The notes under the pieces were generated by a model. The model was given only the letters and a program-made list of their open reading frames with translations. It had not been told where the DNA came from and did not search any database. Both the position numbers and the translations under genes were made by a program. From contig JADGOK010000097.1 in the NCBI GenBank assembly GCA_017882985.1, positions 1 through 5,168 of the forward strand: a stretch of DNA of 5,168 bases, given 5' to 3'. The DNA is from Acidimicrobiales bacterium. Lineage in GTDB: Bacteria > Actinomycetota > Acidimicrobiia > Acidimicrobiales > RAAP-2. Shown in pieces: positions 1 through 5,028 of the stretch; the first letter of the stretch is position 1, and each line of letters starts with the position of its first letter.

Positions 1-52
1 TTCTGACCGGATGGGTGTCGTGGCGCTGGAGTACGGGCGTTTCGACGGACAT
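1..52 (-). CDS. 5' end of an unidentified divergent gene (partial, runs off the window)
   Basis: Reading leftward from an ATG at 52-50, the frame stays open for 17 codons to the window edge, giving [17 protein letters not shown]. The codons mostly end in G or C, as in the real genes nearby. A TACACT box lies at 64-59 on the same strand, separated from the ATG by 6 nt. This is the layout of a leaderless actinobacterial gene, so no Shine-Dalgarno is expected, and none is seen. The gene would be divergent from ettA and share its short upstream region. Too little protein is present to identify it. The opening 'ETPVL.RHD' is vaguely like the start of some enoyl-CoA hydratase/isomerase proteins, but that is only an impression. 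A competing start at 72 in another frame is also open to the edge but has no comparable promoter spacing. Confidence 0.45.
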   Translation of the reverse strand, partial: MSVETPVLQRHDTHPVR

Positions 53-58
53 GGAGCG

Positions 59-64
59 AGTGTA
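59..64 (-). promoter_or_regulatory. Candidate -10 box of the divergent leftward gene
   Basis: On the minus strand the hexamer is TACACT (TANNNT class), followed by the 6-nt spacer CGCTCC and then ATG. Transcription would therefore begin at or next to the start codon. No convincing -35 element is visible 16-18 nt upstream. The same geometry recurs before 1857 (+) and 4092 (-) in this window, which supports the reading. Confidence 0.4.
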
Positions 65-126
65 ATTGTCATCACTTTTGACGAACCGCCTCGCCTCGCG
101 CTCGACCGATTGATTTGCGCCACACT

Positions 127-132
127 GGAGGG
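127..132 (+). promoter_or_regulatory. Purine-rich Shine-Dalgarno-like site abutting the ettA start
   Basis: GGAGGG is a good match to the anti-Shine-Dalgarno, but it ends only one base before the ATG at 134. This is much closer than the usual 5-9 nt. The start is nevertheless fixed by homology, because EttA proteins begin MA-QF-TM. A possible -35 (TTGACG, 78-83) has no good -10 partner. TGTAAT at 61-66 resembles a -10 on this strand but lacks a clear -35. How ettA is initiated is unclear from sequence alone. Confidence 0.35.
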
Positions 133-133
133 C

Positions 134-1813
134 ATGGCAGCCCAGTTCATTTTCACCATGCGCGATCTTCGACGTTTCTATCCGCCCGACCGAGAGGTCT
201 TGAAGGGAATCAATCTTTCGTTCTATCCGGGCGCAAAGATCGGCGTGATCGGTTCGAACGGTTCGGGCAAGTCGTCGCTGCTTCGCATCATGGCCGGACT
301 CGACGACGGTTTCACTGGCGAGGCCCGGTTGACGCCGGGTTTCAGCGTTGGTTACCTCTCCCAAGAACCTCAACTCGATCCCACGAAGGACGTCGTCGGC
401 AACGTCGCCGACGGAGTCGCCGCGCAACGTGATCTCCTCGTGAAATTCAACGAGGTCTGCGCCGCCATGGCTGATCCCGACGCCGATTTTGACGTGCTGC
501 TCGCCGAGCAGGCCGACCTACAAACCAAGATCGACGCGGCGAACGCGTGGGATCTCGAGCGGACACTCGACATCGCCATGGACGCCCTTCGCCTCCCGCC
601 GCCTGACGCGGACGTGACCAAACTGTCGGGTGGGGAGCGTCGTCGCGTCGCGCTGTGCCGTCTGTTGCTCGCCAAGCCCGACCTCTTGTTGCTCGACGAG
701 CCTACGAACCATCTCGACGCCGAGTCGGTCGCGTGGTTGGAGCGCACCCTGCAGGACTACGCCGGAACCGTCGTCGCGATCACCCACGATCGCTACTTCT
801 TGGATAACGCGGCGAACTGGATCTTGGAACTCGATCGCGGTCGAGGGATTCCTTGGGAAGGCAATTACTCGTCGTGGCTCGAACAGAAGCAGGCTCGACT
901 CGCCTCGGAGGAGAAAGCCGACAAGGTTCGCCAGGCGGCCCTCGAACGAGAGCTGGAGTGGATCCGAATGTCGCCGAGGGCTCGCCAGAGCAAGGGCAAG
1001 GCTCGACTGAGTGCGTTCAACGAGTTGGTGGCCGAGTCTGAATCCGCGGAACGTCGAGCCGACAAATTCGAAATCGTCATTCCGCCCGGTCCGCGACTCG
1101 GCGACGTTGTCGTGAACGCGAACCACTTGGCGAAGAGCTTCGACGACCGGCTCTTGATCGAGGATCTCACTTTCCTCCTGCCGCCCGGCGGCATCGTCGG
1201 GGTCATTGGTCCTAACGGAGCCGGCAAGACGACGCTCTTCAAGATGATGATGGACCAGGAAAAGCCCGATTCGGGCACCATCGACGTCGGCGCCACCGTC
1301 GCGTTCGCCTACGTCGATCAATCCCGTGACGGGCTCGACCCCGACGCGACGGTCTTTGACGAGATCAGCGAAGGTCAGGAGCAGATGGTGGTTGGCAGTC
1401 GCGAGATTCACGCGAGGGCCTACGTCGCGAGCTTTGGATTCAAGGGCAGCGACCAGCAGAAGAAGGTCGGCGCGATCTCTGGAGGCGAACGTAACCGCGT
1501 GCAGCTGGCCAAGGTGTTGCGCAGTGGCGGCAACGTGCTGCTCTTGGACGAGCCGACCAACGACCTCGACGTCGACACGCTGCGCGCCCTCGAGGACGGG
1601 CTGCTGTCGTTCCCGGGCTGCGCCGTGGTGATCAGTCACGATCGCTGGTTCCTGGATCGCATTTCGACCCACGTCCTCGCCTTTGAGGGTGACGCGCAAG
1701 TGCGATGGTTCGAAGGAAATTTCTCCGACTACGAGGCCGAACGCAAGAAGCGACTCGGCACCGACGCGGATCAGCCGCATCGACTGAAGTACAAGCCGCT
1801 CACCAGGCCCTAG
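134..1813 (+). CDS. ettA: Energy-dependent translational throttle protein EttA (ABC-F ATPase)
   Basis: A cytoplasmic ribosome-associated ATPase of 559 residues (E. coli EttA is 555). The family binds the ribosomal E site and, depending on the ADP/ATP ratio, gates the step from initiation to elongation. It has two ABC domains and no membrane segments. The first has Walker [10 protein letters not shown] (40-48), signature LSGGE (164-168), Walker B ending D188-E189 and switch His218. The second has Walker [10 protein letters not shown] (359-367), signature ISGGE (448-452), Walker B ending D472-E473 and switch His502. Both catalytic glutamates are present, so it should hydrolyse ATP. The EttA-type arm lies at about 95-137 and the charged inter-domain linker that contacts P-site tRNA at about 243-325 (RQSKGKARL at 284-292). 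I chose the ATG at 134 because MAAQFIFTM aligns with the conserved EttA N terminus. The frame stays open 5' of it, but those residues are not family-like. The whole length matches EttA rather than other ABC-F types. Confidence 0.97.
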   Translation: MAAQFIFTMRDLRRFYPPDREVLKGINLSFYPGAKIGVIGSNGSGKSSLLRIMAGLDDGFTGEARLTPGFSVGYLSQEPQLDPTKDVVGNVADGVAAQRDLLVKFNEVCAAMADPDADFDVLLAEQADLQTKIDAANAWDLERTLDIAMDALRLPPPDADVTKLSGGERRRVALCRLLLAKPDLLLLDEPTNHLDAESVAWLERTLQDYAGTVVAITHDRYFLDNAANWILELDRGRGIPWEGNYSSWLEQKQARLASEEKADKVRQAALERELEWIRMSPRARQSKGKARLSAFNELVAESESAERRADKFEIVIPPGPRLGDVVVNANHLAKSFDDRLLIEDLTFLLPPGGIVGVIGPNGAGKTTLFKMMMDQEKPDSGTIDVGATVAFAYVDQSRDGLDPDATVFDEISEGQEQMVVGSREIHARAYVASFGFKGSDQQKKVGAISGGERNRVQLAKVLRSGGNVLLLDEPTNDLDVDTLRALEDGLLSFPGCAVVISHDRWFLDRISTHVLAFEGDAQVRWFEGNFSDYEAERKKRLGTDADQPHRLKYKPLTRP

Positions 1814-1844
1814 GGACTCTTCGAGCGGAGAAATCCTGGCGGCG

Positions 1845-1850
1845 TAGAGT
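1845..1850 (+). promoter_or_regulatory. Candidate -10 box upstream of the kynU leader region
   Basis: TAGAGT fits the actinobacterial TANNNT -10 pattern. TTCGAG at 1820-1825 could be a weak -35, with a 19-nt spacer. Transcription would start near 1857, exactly at a GTG codon, leaving about 127 nt before the kynU TTG. This is the best promoter candidate for kynU in the ettA-kynU gap. Confidence 0.45.
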
Positions 1851-1856
1851 CGCACT

Positions 1857-1973
1857 GTGGAATTCGAACCGACCACGTGGCGTCTCAGCGACCCGGAACG
1901 AGCGATATCAACGGCATGGCGTATCGTGATTCGATGCTCCCACGGCGTCCGTACCCGGTGCGGGTGGAAGTGA
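1857..1973 (+). CDS. Candidate 38-residue leaderless upstream ORF, Trp-rich, possible leader peptide
   Basis: A GTG at 1857, 6 nt after TAGAGT, opens a 38-codon frame ending TGA at 1971-1973. The product begins VEFEPTTWRLSDPER and ends TRCGWK. It has Trp at positions 8, 21 and 37, a high content for any protein. It has no signal peptide, membrane segment or recognised domain. The stop codon lies inside the Shine-Dalgarno of kynU (1970-1976), so ribosomes finishing or pausing here would interfere with, or feed into, kynU initiation. Because kynU degrades a tryptophan metabolite, a regulatory leader peptide is plausible, but that is inference. Against it: the ORF is short, TGG can occur by chance in GC-rich DNA, and another short frame (ATG 1916 to TGA 1985-1987) overlaps it and touches the kynU start. 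Confidence 0.3.
   Translation: MEFEPTTWRLSDPERAISTAWRIVIRCSHGVRTRCGWK
1952..1966 (+). other. Small hairpin just upstream of the kynU ribosome binding site
   Basis: ACCCG (1953-1957) and CGGGT (1961-1965) are perfect complements around a GTG loop, with a possible T-G wobble pair outside (1952/1966). The structure ends 3 nt before the kynU Shine-Dalgarno and includes part of the last Trp codon of the candidate leader ORF. It is short and could be chance. If real, a ribosome on the leader would melt it. Confidence 0.25.
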
Positions 1974-1976
1974 GGT
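1970..1976 (+). promoter_or_regulatory. Shine-Dalgarno deciding the TTG start of kynU
   Basis: GTGAGGT, within the longer AAGTGAGGT, is a near match to AAGGAGGT. It lies 7 nt before the TTG at 1984. It is the main reason, besides homology, to accept a TTG start for kynU. The nearest downstream ATG in frame would cut off conserved N-terminal residues. Confidence 0.7.
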
Positions 1977-1983
1977 CAGTGCT

Positions 1984-3216
1984 TTGATTTCTCGCGAGGA
2001 TTGTCGCGCACTCGACGCGAAAGACCGGCTGGGGGAGATTCGTGAGGAATTCGTCCTCGACGACGACGTTCTTTACCTGGACGGCAATTCTCTTGGACCG
2101 GTGTCCGAGGCCGTTCGAGCGCGCGTGCTCGAGGTTATCGATCACGAATGGGCCCGGGGTCTCGTGCGCACTTGGAACGACGCCGGATGGATGGCCGCGC
2201 CGACGCGACTCGGCGATCGTCTCGCACCGTTGATTGGTGCCCAGCCTGGTGAGGTCGTCTTCGGTGACACGCTGACCTTCATGCTCGCCAAATTGATTGG
2301 CGGCGCCCTCGTTCAGCGTCCGCAGCGCCACGTCGTACTGACCGACGCCGCGAACTTCCACTCGGACATCTACATCGTCGAGGCGATGGCCCGGCGCGCG
2401 GGTCGCCCGATCACGGTCAAGGCGATTGACCGCGCCACTCTGGACGAACAGTTAGATGATGATGTCGCGCTGGTGATGTTGACCCACGTGGACTATCGCA
2501 CGGGCGAGATGCTCGACATGAAGGGCATCACCGCTGATGTCCACGCCGTGGGTGCCCTGATGCTGTGGGACTTCGCTCACTCGGCAGGAGCCGTGCCGCT
2601 TGACGTCACGGACGCCGACGTCGACTTCGCTGCCGGCTGTGGCTACAAGTACCTCAATGGGGGACCGGGATCACCGGCGTTTCTGTACGTACGCTCGTCG
2701 TGGCAGGGGATCCTCGAGAACCCGTTTCCGGGATGGATGGGACACGCGCGTCCCTTTGACTTCGAACTCGCGTACGAGCCCGCCAAGGGAATGCAGGCTT
2801 TCGTCACCTCGTCGCCGTCGATCATCGCCTTAGCCGCGATGGAGGGCGCGTTGAGCGTGTGGGACCGGGCTTCGATGAAGCAAGTGCGAGCGAAGAGCCT
2901 CGCGATGACCGACCTCTTCATTGCGCTGGTCGAGGAACGTCTGCCCGGCGTGTTCGAGTTGGTGACGCCGCGCGAACACGCCAAGCGCGGCAGTCAGGTG
3001 GCACTACGCCACGCCGACGGCTACGCAGTGATTCAGTCCCTCATCGAACGCGGAGTCATCGGAGACTTCCGCGCTCCTGACATCTGTCGATTCGGTTTCG
3101 CTCCGCTCTATCTGCGCTACGTCGACGTCTTTGACGCGGTGGAACACATCGCCCAGGTGATGACGAGCAAGTCCTTTCTCGACCCGCGGTTCGCGGTGCG
3201 AAACGCCGTCACCTGA
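1984..3216 (+). CDS. kynU: Kynureninase (L-kynurenine hydrolase)
   Basis: A cytoplasmic PLP enzyme that cleaves L-kynurenine to anthranilate and L-alanine in tryptophan catabolism. At 410 residues it matches the bacterial family (about 416 in Pseudomonas), with close similarity end to end. The PLP lysine is K222 in GCGYKYLNGGPGS (218-230), next to Y221. D196 and H199 in LWDFAHSAGAVP, and F125 and D128 in NFHSD, match the cofactor-binding residues. GWMGHARPF (250-258), TPREHAKRGS (328-337) and R369 in CRFGFAPLY are further family blocks. W64 in RTWNDAGW is the residue seen in kynurenine-preferring bacterial enzymes, where the human 3-hydroxykynurenine-preferring enzyme has His. The start is TTG, chosen from the Shine-Dalgarno and because ISREDCRALDAKD aligns with the Pseudomonas N terminus. 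It stands alone, without kynA or kynB in view, behind a 170-nt gap that may carry its promoter and a leader ORF. It converges on purU. Confidence 0.96.
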   Translation: MISREDCRALDAKDRLGEIREEFVLDDDVLYLDGNSLGPVSEAVRARVLEVIDHEWARGLVRTWNDAGWMAAPTRLGDRLAPLIGAQPGEVVFGDTLTFMLAKLIGGALVQRPQRHVVLTDAANFHSDIYIVEAMARRAGRPITVKAIDRATLDEQLDDDVALVMLTHVDYRTGEMLDMKGITADVHAVGALMLWDFAHSAGAVPLDVTDADVDFAAGCGYKYLNGGPGSPAFLYVRSSWQGILENPFPGWMGHARPFDFELAYEPAKGMQAFVTSSPSIIALAAMEGALSVWDRASMKQVRAKSLAMTDLFIALVEERLPGVFELVTPREHAKRGSQVALRHADGYAVIQSLIERGVIGDFRAPDICRFGFAPLYLRYVDVFDAVEHIAQVMTSKSFLDPRFAVRNAVT

Positions 3217-3225
3217 TCGTCAGGT
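3211..3225. terminator. Short hairpin at the convergent kynU/purU junction, possible bidirectional terminator
   Basis: ACCTGA (3211-3216) and TCAGGT (3220-3225) are perfect 6-nt complements around a TCG loop. The left arm contains the kynU stop codon, and the right arm ends next to the purU stop (3228-3226). Its position between convergent genes suggests a shared terminator. The stem is short, only half GC, and followed by no T-run on either strand, so it is weak as an intrinsic terminator. Confidence 0.3.
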
Positions 3226-4092
3226 TCACTGGGCGAAGATGACGGTTCGACTGCCCACCAGGGCCACGCGATCCTCGGCGACCAATTGGACCGCGCGCGC
3301 CAGTACGTGTCGCTCGATGTCGCGACCGAGTGCGATGAGGTCGCTCGGACCGCGGGCGTGCGACACGCGCACGACGTCTTGCTCGATGATCGGTCCCTCG
3401 TCAAGATCCGACGTCACGAAGTGCGCGGTGGCGCCGATCAGTTTCACGCCGCGCTCGTAGGCCTGATGGTACGGCTTCGCACCCTTGAATCCCGGGAGGA
3501 ACGAATGGTGGATGTTGATGACGCGCCCACTCCACTGCGAACAGAATGCCGCCGACAGTACCTGCATGTAGCGCGCCAGAATCACGTAGTCAGCGTCGTA
3601 GGTCGCGAGAATCGAGCGAAGTTCGATCTCACCCGCCGCCTTGTGCTGCTCGTCGACGGGGACGTGGAAGAAGGGCACGCCGTGTCGAGCGGCCAACGGG
3701 CCACAGTCGTCGTGATTGCTCACGACCGCGACGAGGTCGAGTGACAGGTCGCCCTGATCTCGTCGGTACAAGAGATCGGCGAGACAGTGGTCGAACTTGG
3801 ACACCATGACGACCGCGCGATGGCGCGACTGCTCCCTACGGATGCCGAGTGTGGGCGAGAAGTCAGCCAATTCACGCGTCAGCAACGTTCGCACGGCGTT
3901 GACGTCATCGTGCGCGGTCTCAAAGCGCGTCCTCATGCAGAACTGGCCGGTGACGGGGTCGGTGAACTGATCGTTCTCGACGATATTGCCGCCCAGGGAG
4001 AAGATCGCCGAACTCGCGCCGCGCACGATGCCCGGCATGTCAGCGCACTGCAGCGTGACGACGTAGGTGACCAGTTGTTCCTCAGCGTCCAC
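3226..4092 (-). CDS. purU: Formyltetrahydrofolate deformylase
   Basis: Hydrolyses 10-formyl-tetrahydrofolate to formate and tetrahydrofolate in the cytoplasm, balancing the one-carbon pool and supplying formate, for example to PurT where present. The product is 288 residues, close to E. coli PurU (280). An N-terminal ACT domain (about 8-85, with CADMPGIV at 16-23) is followed by a formyltransferase-fold domain (about 90-280). The catalytic triad of the fold is present: N193 and H195 in INIHHSFLPGFKGAKPYH, and D231 in SDLDEGPII. ACT plus HHSFLPGFKGAKPYHQA separates PurU from PurN. I chose GTG at 4092-4090: it lies 5 nt after a TACGCT box, suggesting a leaderless message, and leaves few residues before the ACT domain. 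A TTG at 4122 in frame would add ten residues with no support. It lies 68 nt downstream of the dehydrogenase gene on the same strand, so read-through is possible too. Confidence 0.95.
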   Translation of the reverse strand: MDAEEQLVTYVVTLQCADMPGIVRGASSAIFSLGGNIVENDQFTDPVTGQFCMRTRFETAHDDVNAVRTLLTRELADFSPTLGIRREQSRHRAVVMVSKFDHCLADLLYRRDQGDLSLDLVAVVSNHDDCGPLAARHGVPFFHVPVDEQHKAAGEIELRSILATYDADYVILARYMQVLSAAFCSQWSGRVINIHHSFLPGFKGAKPYHQAYERGVKLIGATAHFVTSDLDEGPIIEQDVVRVSHARGPSDLIALGRDIERHVLARAVQLVAEDRVALVGSRTVIFAQ

Positions 4093-4097
4093 GCCAC

Positions 4098-4103
4098 AGC
4101 GTA
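4098..4103 (-). promoter_or_regulatory. Candidate -10 box of purU (leaderless arrangement)
   Basis: On the minus strand TACGCT is followed by GTGGC and then the GTG at 4092. Transcription would start at or within a base of the start codon. A weak -35-like TTAGTT lies 17 nt upstream (4126-4121). No Shine-Dalgarno precedes the GTG, which fits a leaderless message. Confidence 0.4.
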
Positions 4104-4160
4104 GAAGCAAATCTGGCCTCAACTAATGTCGCTCGACGATGAGGGCCTGCGATCTCCTTG

Positions 4161-5015
4161 CTACGACTTGTACGAGTAGAAGCCCTGACCGGACTTGCGT
4201 CCGAGCAGACCCGCTTGGGTCATGCGCGACAACAAGGGCGGTGGTGCCATGTGGGGCTCTTTGAACTCCTCGTACAGTGACTCCGCGACCGCCAAGGTGG
4301 TGTCAAGCCCGATCAGATCAGCCAACGCCAAGGGTCCGAGCGGATGGGCGCAGCCCACCACCATGCCGGTATCAATGTCATCGGCACTGGCGAAGCCGGA
4401 TTCGAGCATTCGCACCGCGGAGAGCAGGTAGGGGATAAGGAGAGCATTGACGACGAAACCGGCGCGATCCGGTGAGGTAATGACGCGCTTCTTCAGCGGA
4501 CCACTGGCGTACTCTCGAACGCGCGCGGTCGTCTCGGCGCTCGTCAAGAGCGACGAGATGATCTCGACGAGGCGAAGAACGGGCACCGGATTGAAGAAGT
4601 GCATCCCGATCACCTGCTCGGGTCGTTTGGTCGCCATTGCCAACTTGATGATGGGAATGGATGACGTGTTGGTGGCGAGAATGGCCGAAGGGTCCAGGAC
4701 GACGGCGTCCAACTTCTTGAACACCTCCACCTTCACGTCTTCGTCTTCGGCGACGGCTTCAATAATGAGCTCACGATCGGCGAGTCGAGAGAAGTCCTCG
4801 CTGAACATCAGGTTGCCGCGCGCAAGATTGGCCTCCTCTTCGGGGACCTTTCCGGCTGCCACGGCGCGTGAAAGGGACTTTTCTATTCGCGCCAGACCTG
4901 CGGCGATGGCTTCTCGATCGGTTTCGATCACGACGACGTCCGCTCCGGATCGAGCCGCGATTTCCGCGATTCCCGAACCCATCAGGCCGCAGCCCACCAC
5001 ACCAATTCGTTCCAT
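4161..5015 (-). CDS. fadB2: 3-hydroxybutyryl-CoA dehydrogenase, FadB2/Hbd type
   Basis: A cytoplasmic NAD(P)-dependent enzyme interconverting 3-hydroxyacyl-CoA and 3-oxoacyl-CoA, mainly short chain, in beta-oxidation, butyrate-type or polyhydroxybutyrate-related metabolism. It is a 284-residue stand-alone form, without a fused enoyl-CoA hydratase. The Rossmann motif GVVGCGLMGSG is at 5-15, with acidic E31 and D33 after the second strand, which favours NAD+. The catalytic residues are S118 (ATNTSS), H139 and E151 (HFFNPVPVLRLVE) and N190 (GFVVNALL). The C-terminal domain runs from about 186 and ends with the family's GRKSGQGFYSY. The similarity to mycobacterial FadB2 is strong, for example PYLLSA.RM.E.GFA and EFKEPH.(A/G)PPPLL. 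The ATG at 5015 has GGAGGT four bases upstream. An upstream gene ends 13 nt before the ATG, so the two are probably cotranscribed, though a local promoter is possible. The exact substrate cannot be read from sequence. The symbol follows the mycobacterial homologue; hbd or paaH would also be used. Confidence 0.94.
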   Translation of the reverse strand: MERIGVVGCGLMGSGIAEIAARSGADVVVIETDREAIAAGLARIEKSLSRAVAAGKVPEEEANLARGNLMFSEDFSRLADRELIIEAVAEDEDVKVEVFKKLDAVVLDPSAILATNTSSIPIIKLAMATKRPEQVIGMHFFNPVPVLRLVEIISSLLTSAETTARVREYASGPLKKRVITSPDRAGFVVNALLIPYLLSAVRMLESGFASADDIDTGMVVGCAHPLGPLALADLIGLDTTLAVAESLYEEFKEPHMAPPPLLSRMTQAGLLGRKSGQGFYSYKS

Positions 5016-5019
5016 CAGT

Positions 5020-5025
5020 ACCTCC
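5020..5025 (-). promoter_or_regulatory. Shine-Dalgarno of the 3-hydroxybutyryl-CoA dehydrogenase gene
   Basis: GGAGGT on the minus strand lies 4 nt before the ATG at 5015. It is the strongest ribosome binding site in the window by match and confirms that start. Confidence 0.75.
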
Positions 5026-5028
5026 GGT

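Noticed and set aside
11..133. In-frame N-terminal extension of EttA starting at ATG 11
   Set aside because: The 41 extra residues have no counterpart in EttA, whose N terminus matches from the ATG at 134. The region also seems to carry a divergent promoter and gene start.
1808..1815. Palindrome CCCTAGGG at the ettA stop codon as a terminator
   Set aside because: It is an 8-bp perfect palindrome with no loop and no following T-run, so it cannot form a useful hairpin. It is probably chance.
518..1876. A 452-codon open frame on the minus strand opposite ettA
   Set aside because: It lies antisense to a full-length, clearly conserved ettA. Long antisense frames are expected where codons end mostly in G or C. 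Its product shows no recognisable domain, and it is rich in repeated Val/Glu/Arg/Leu patterns that mirror the sense strand.
3286..3744. Plus-strand open frame opposite purU
   Set aside because: It is a shadow of the conserved purU coding strand, with no domain or ribosome binding site.
4093..4122. TTG start at 4122 for purU
   Set aside because: It adds ten residues (MRPDLLLRCG) with no Shine-Dalgarno and no family match, and it would place the TACGCT box inside the gene.
3211..4122. A kynU-purU functional module linked through formate from N-formylkynurenine
   Set aside because: The genes are convergent, no kynA or kynB is in view, and PurU makes formate rather than consuming it. Adjacency alone does not support a shared pathway.
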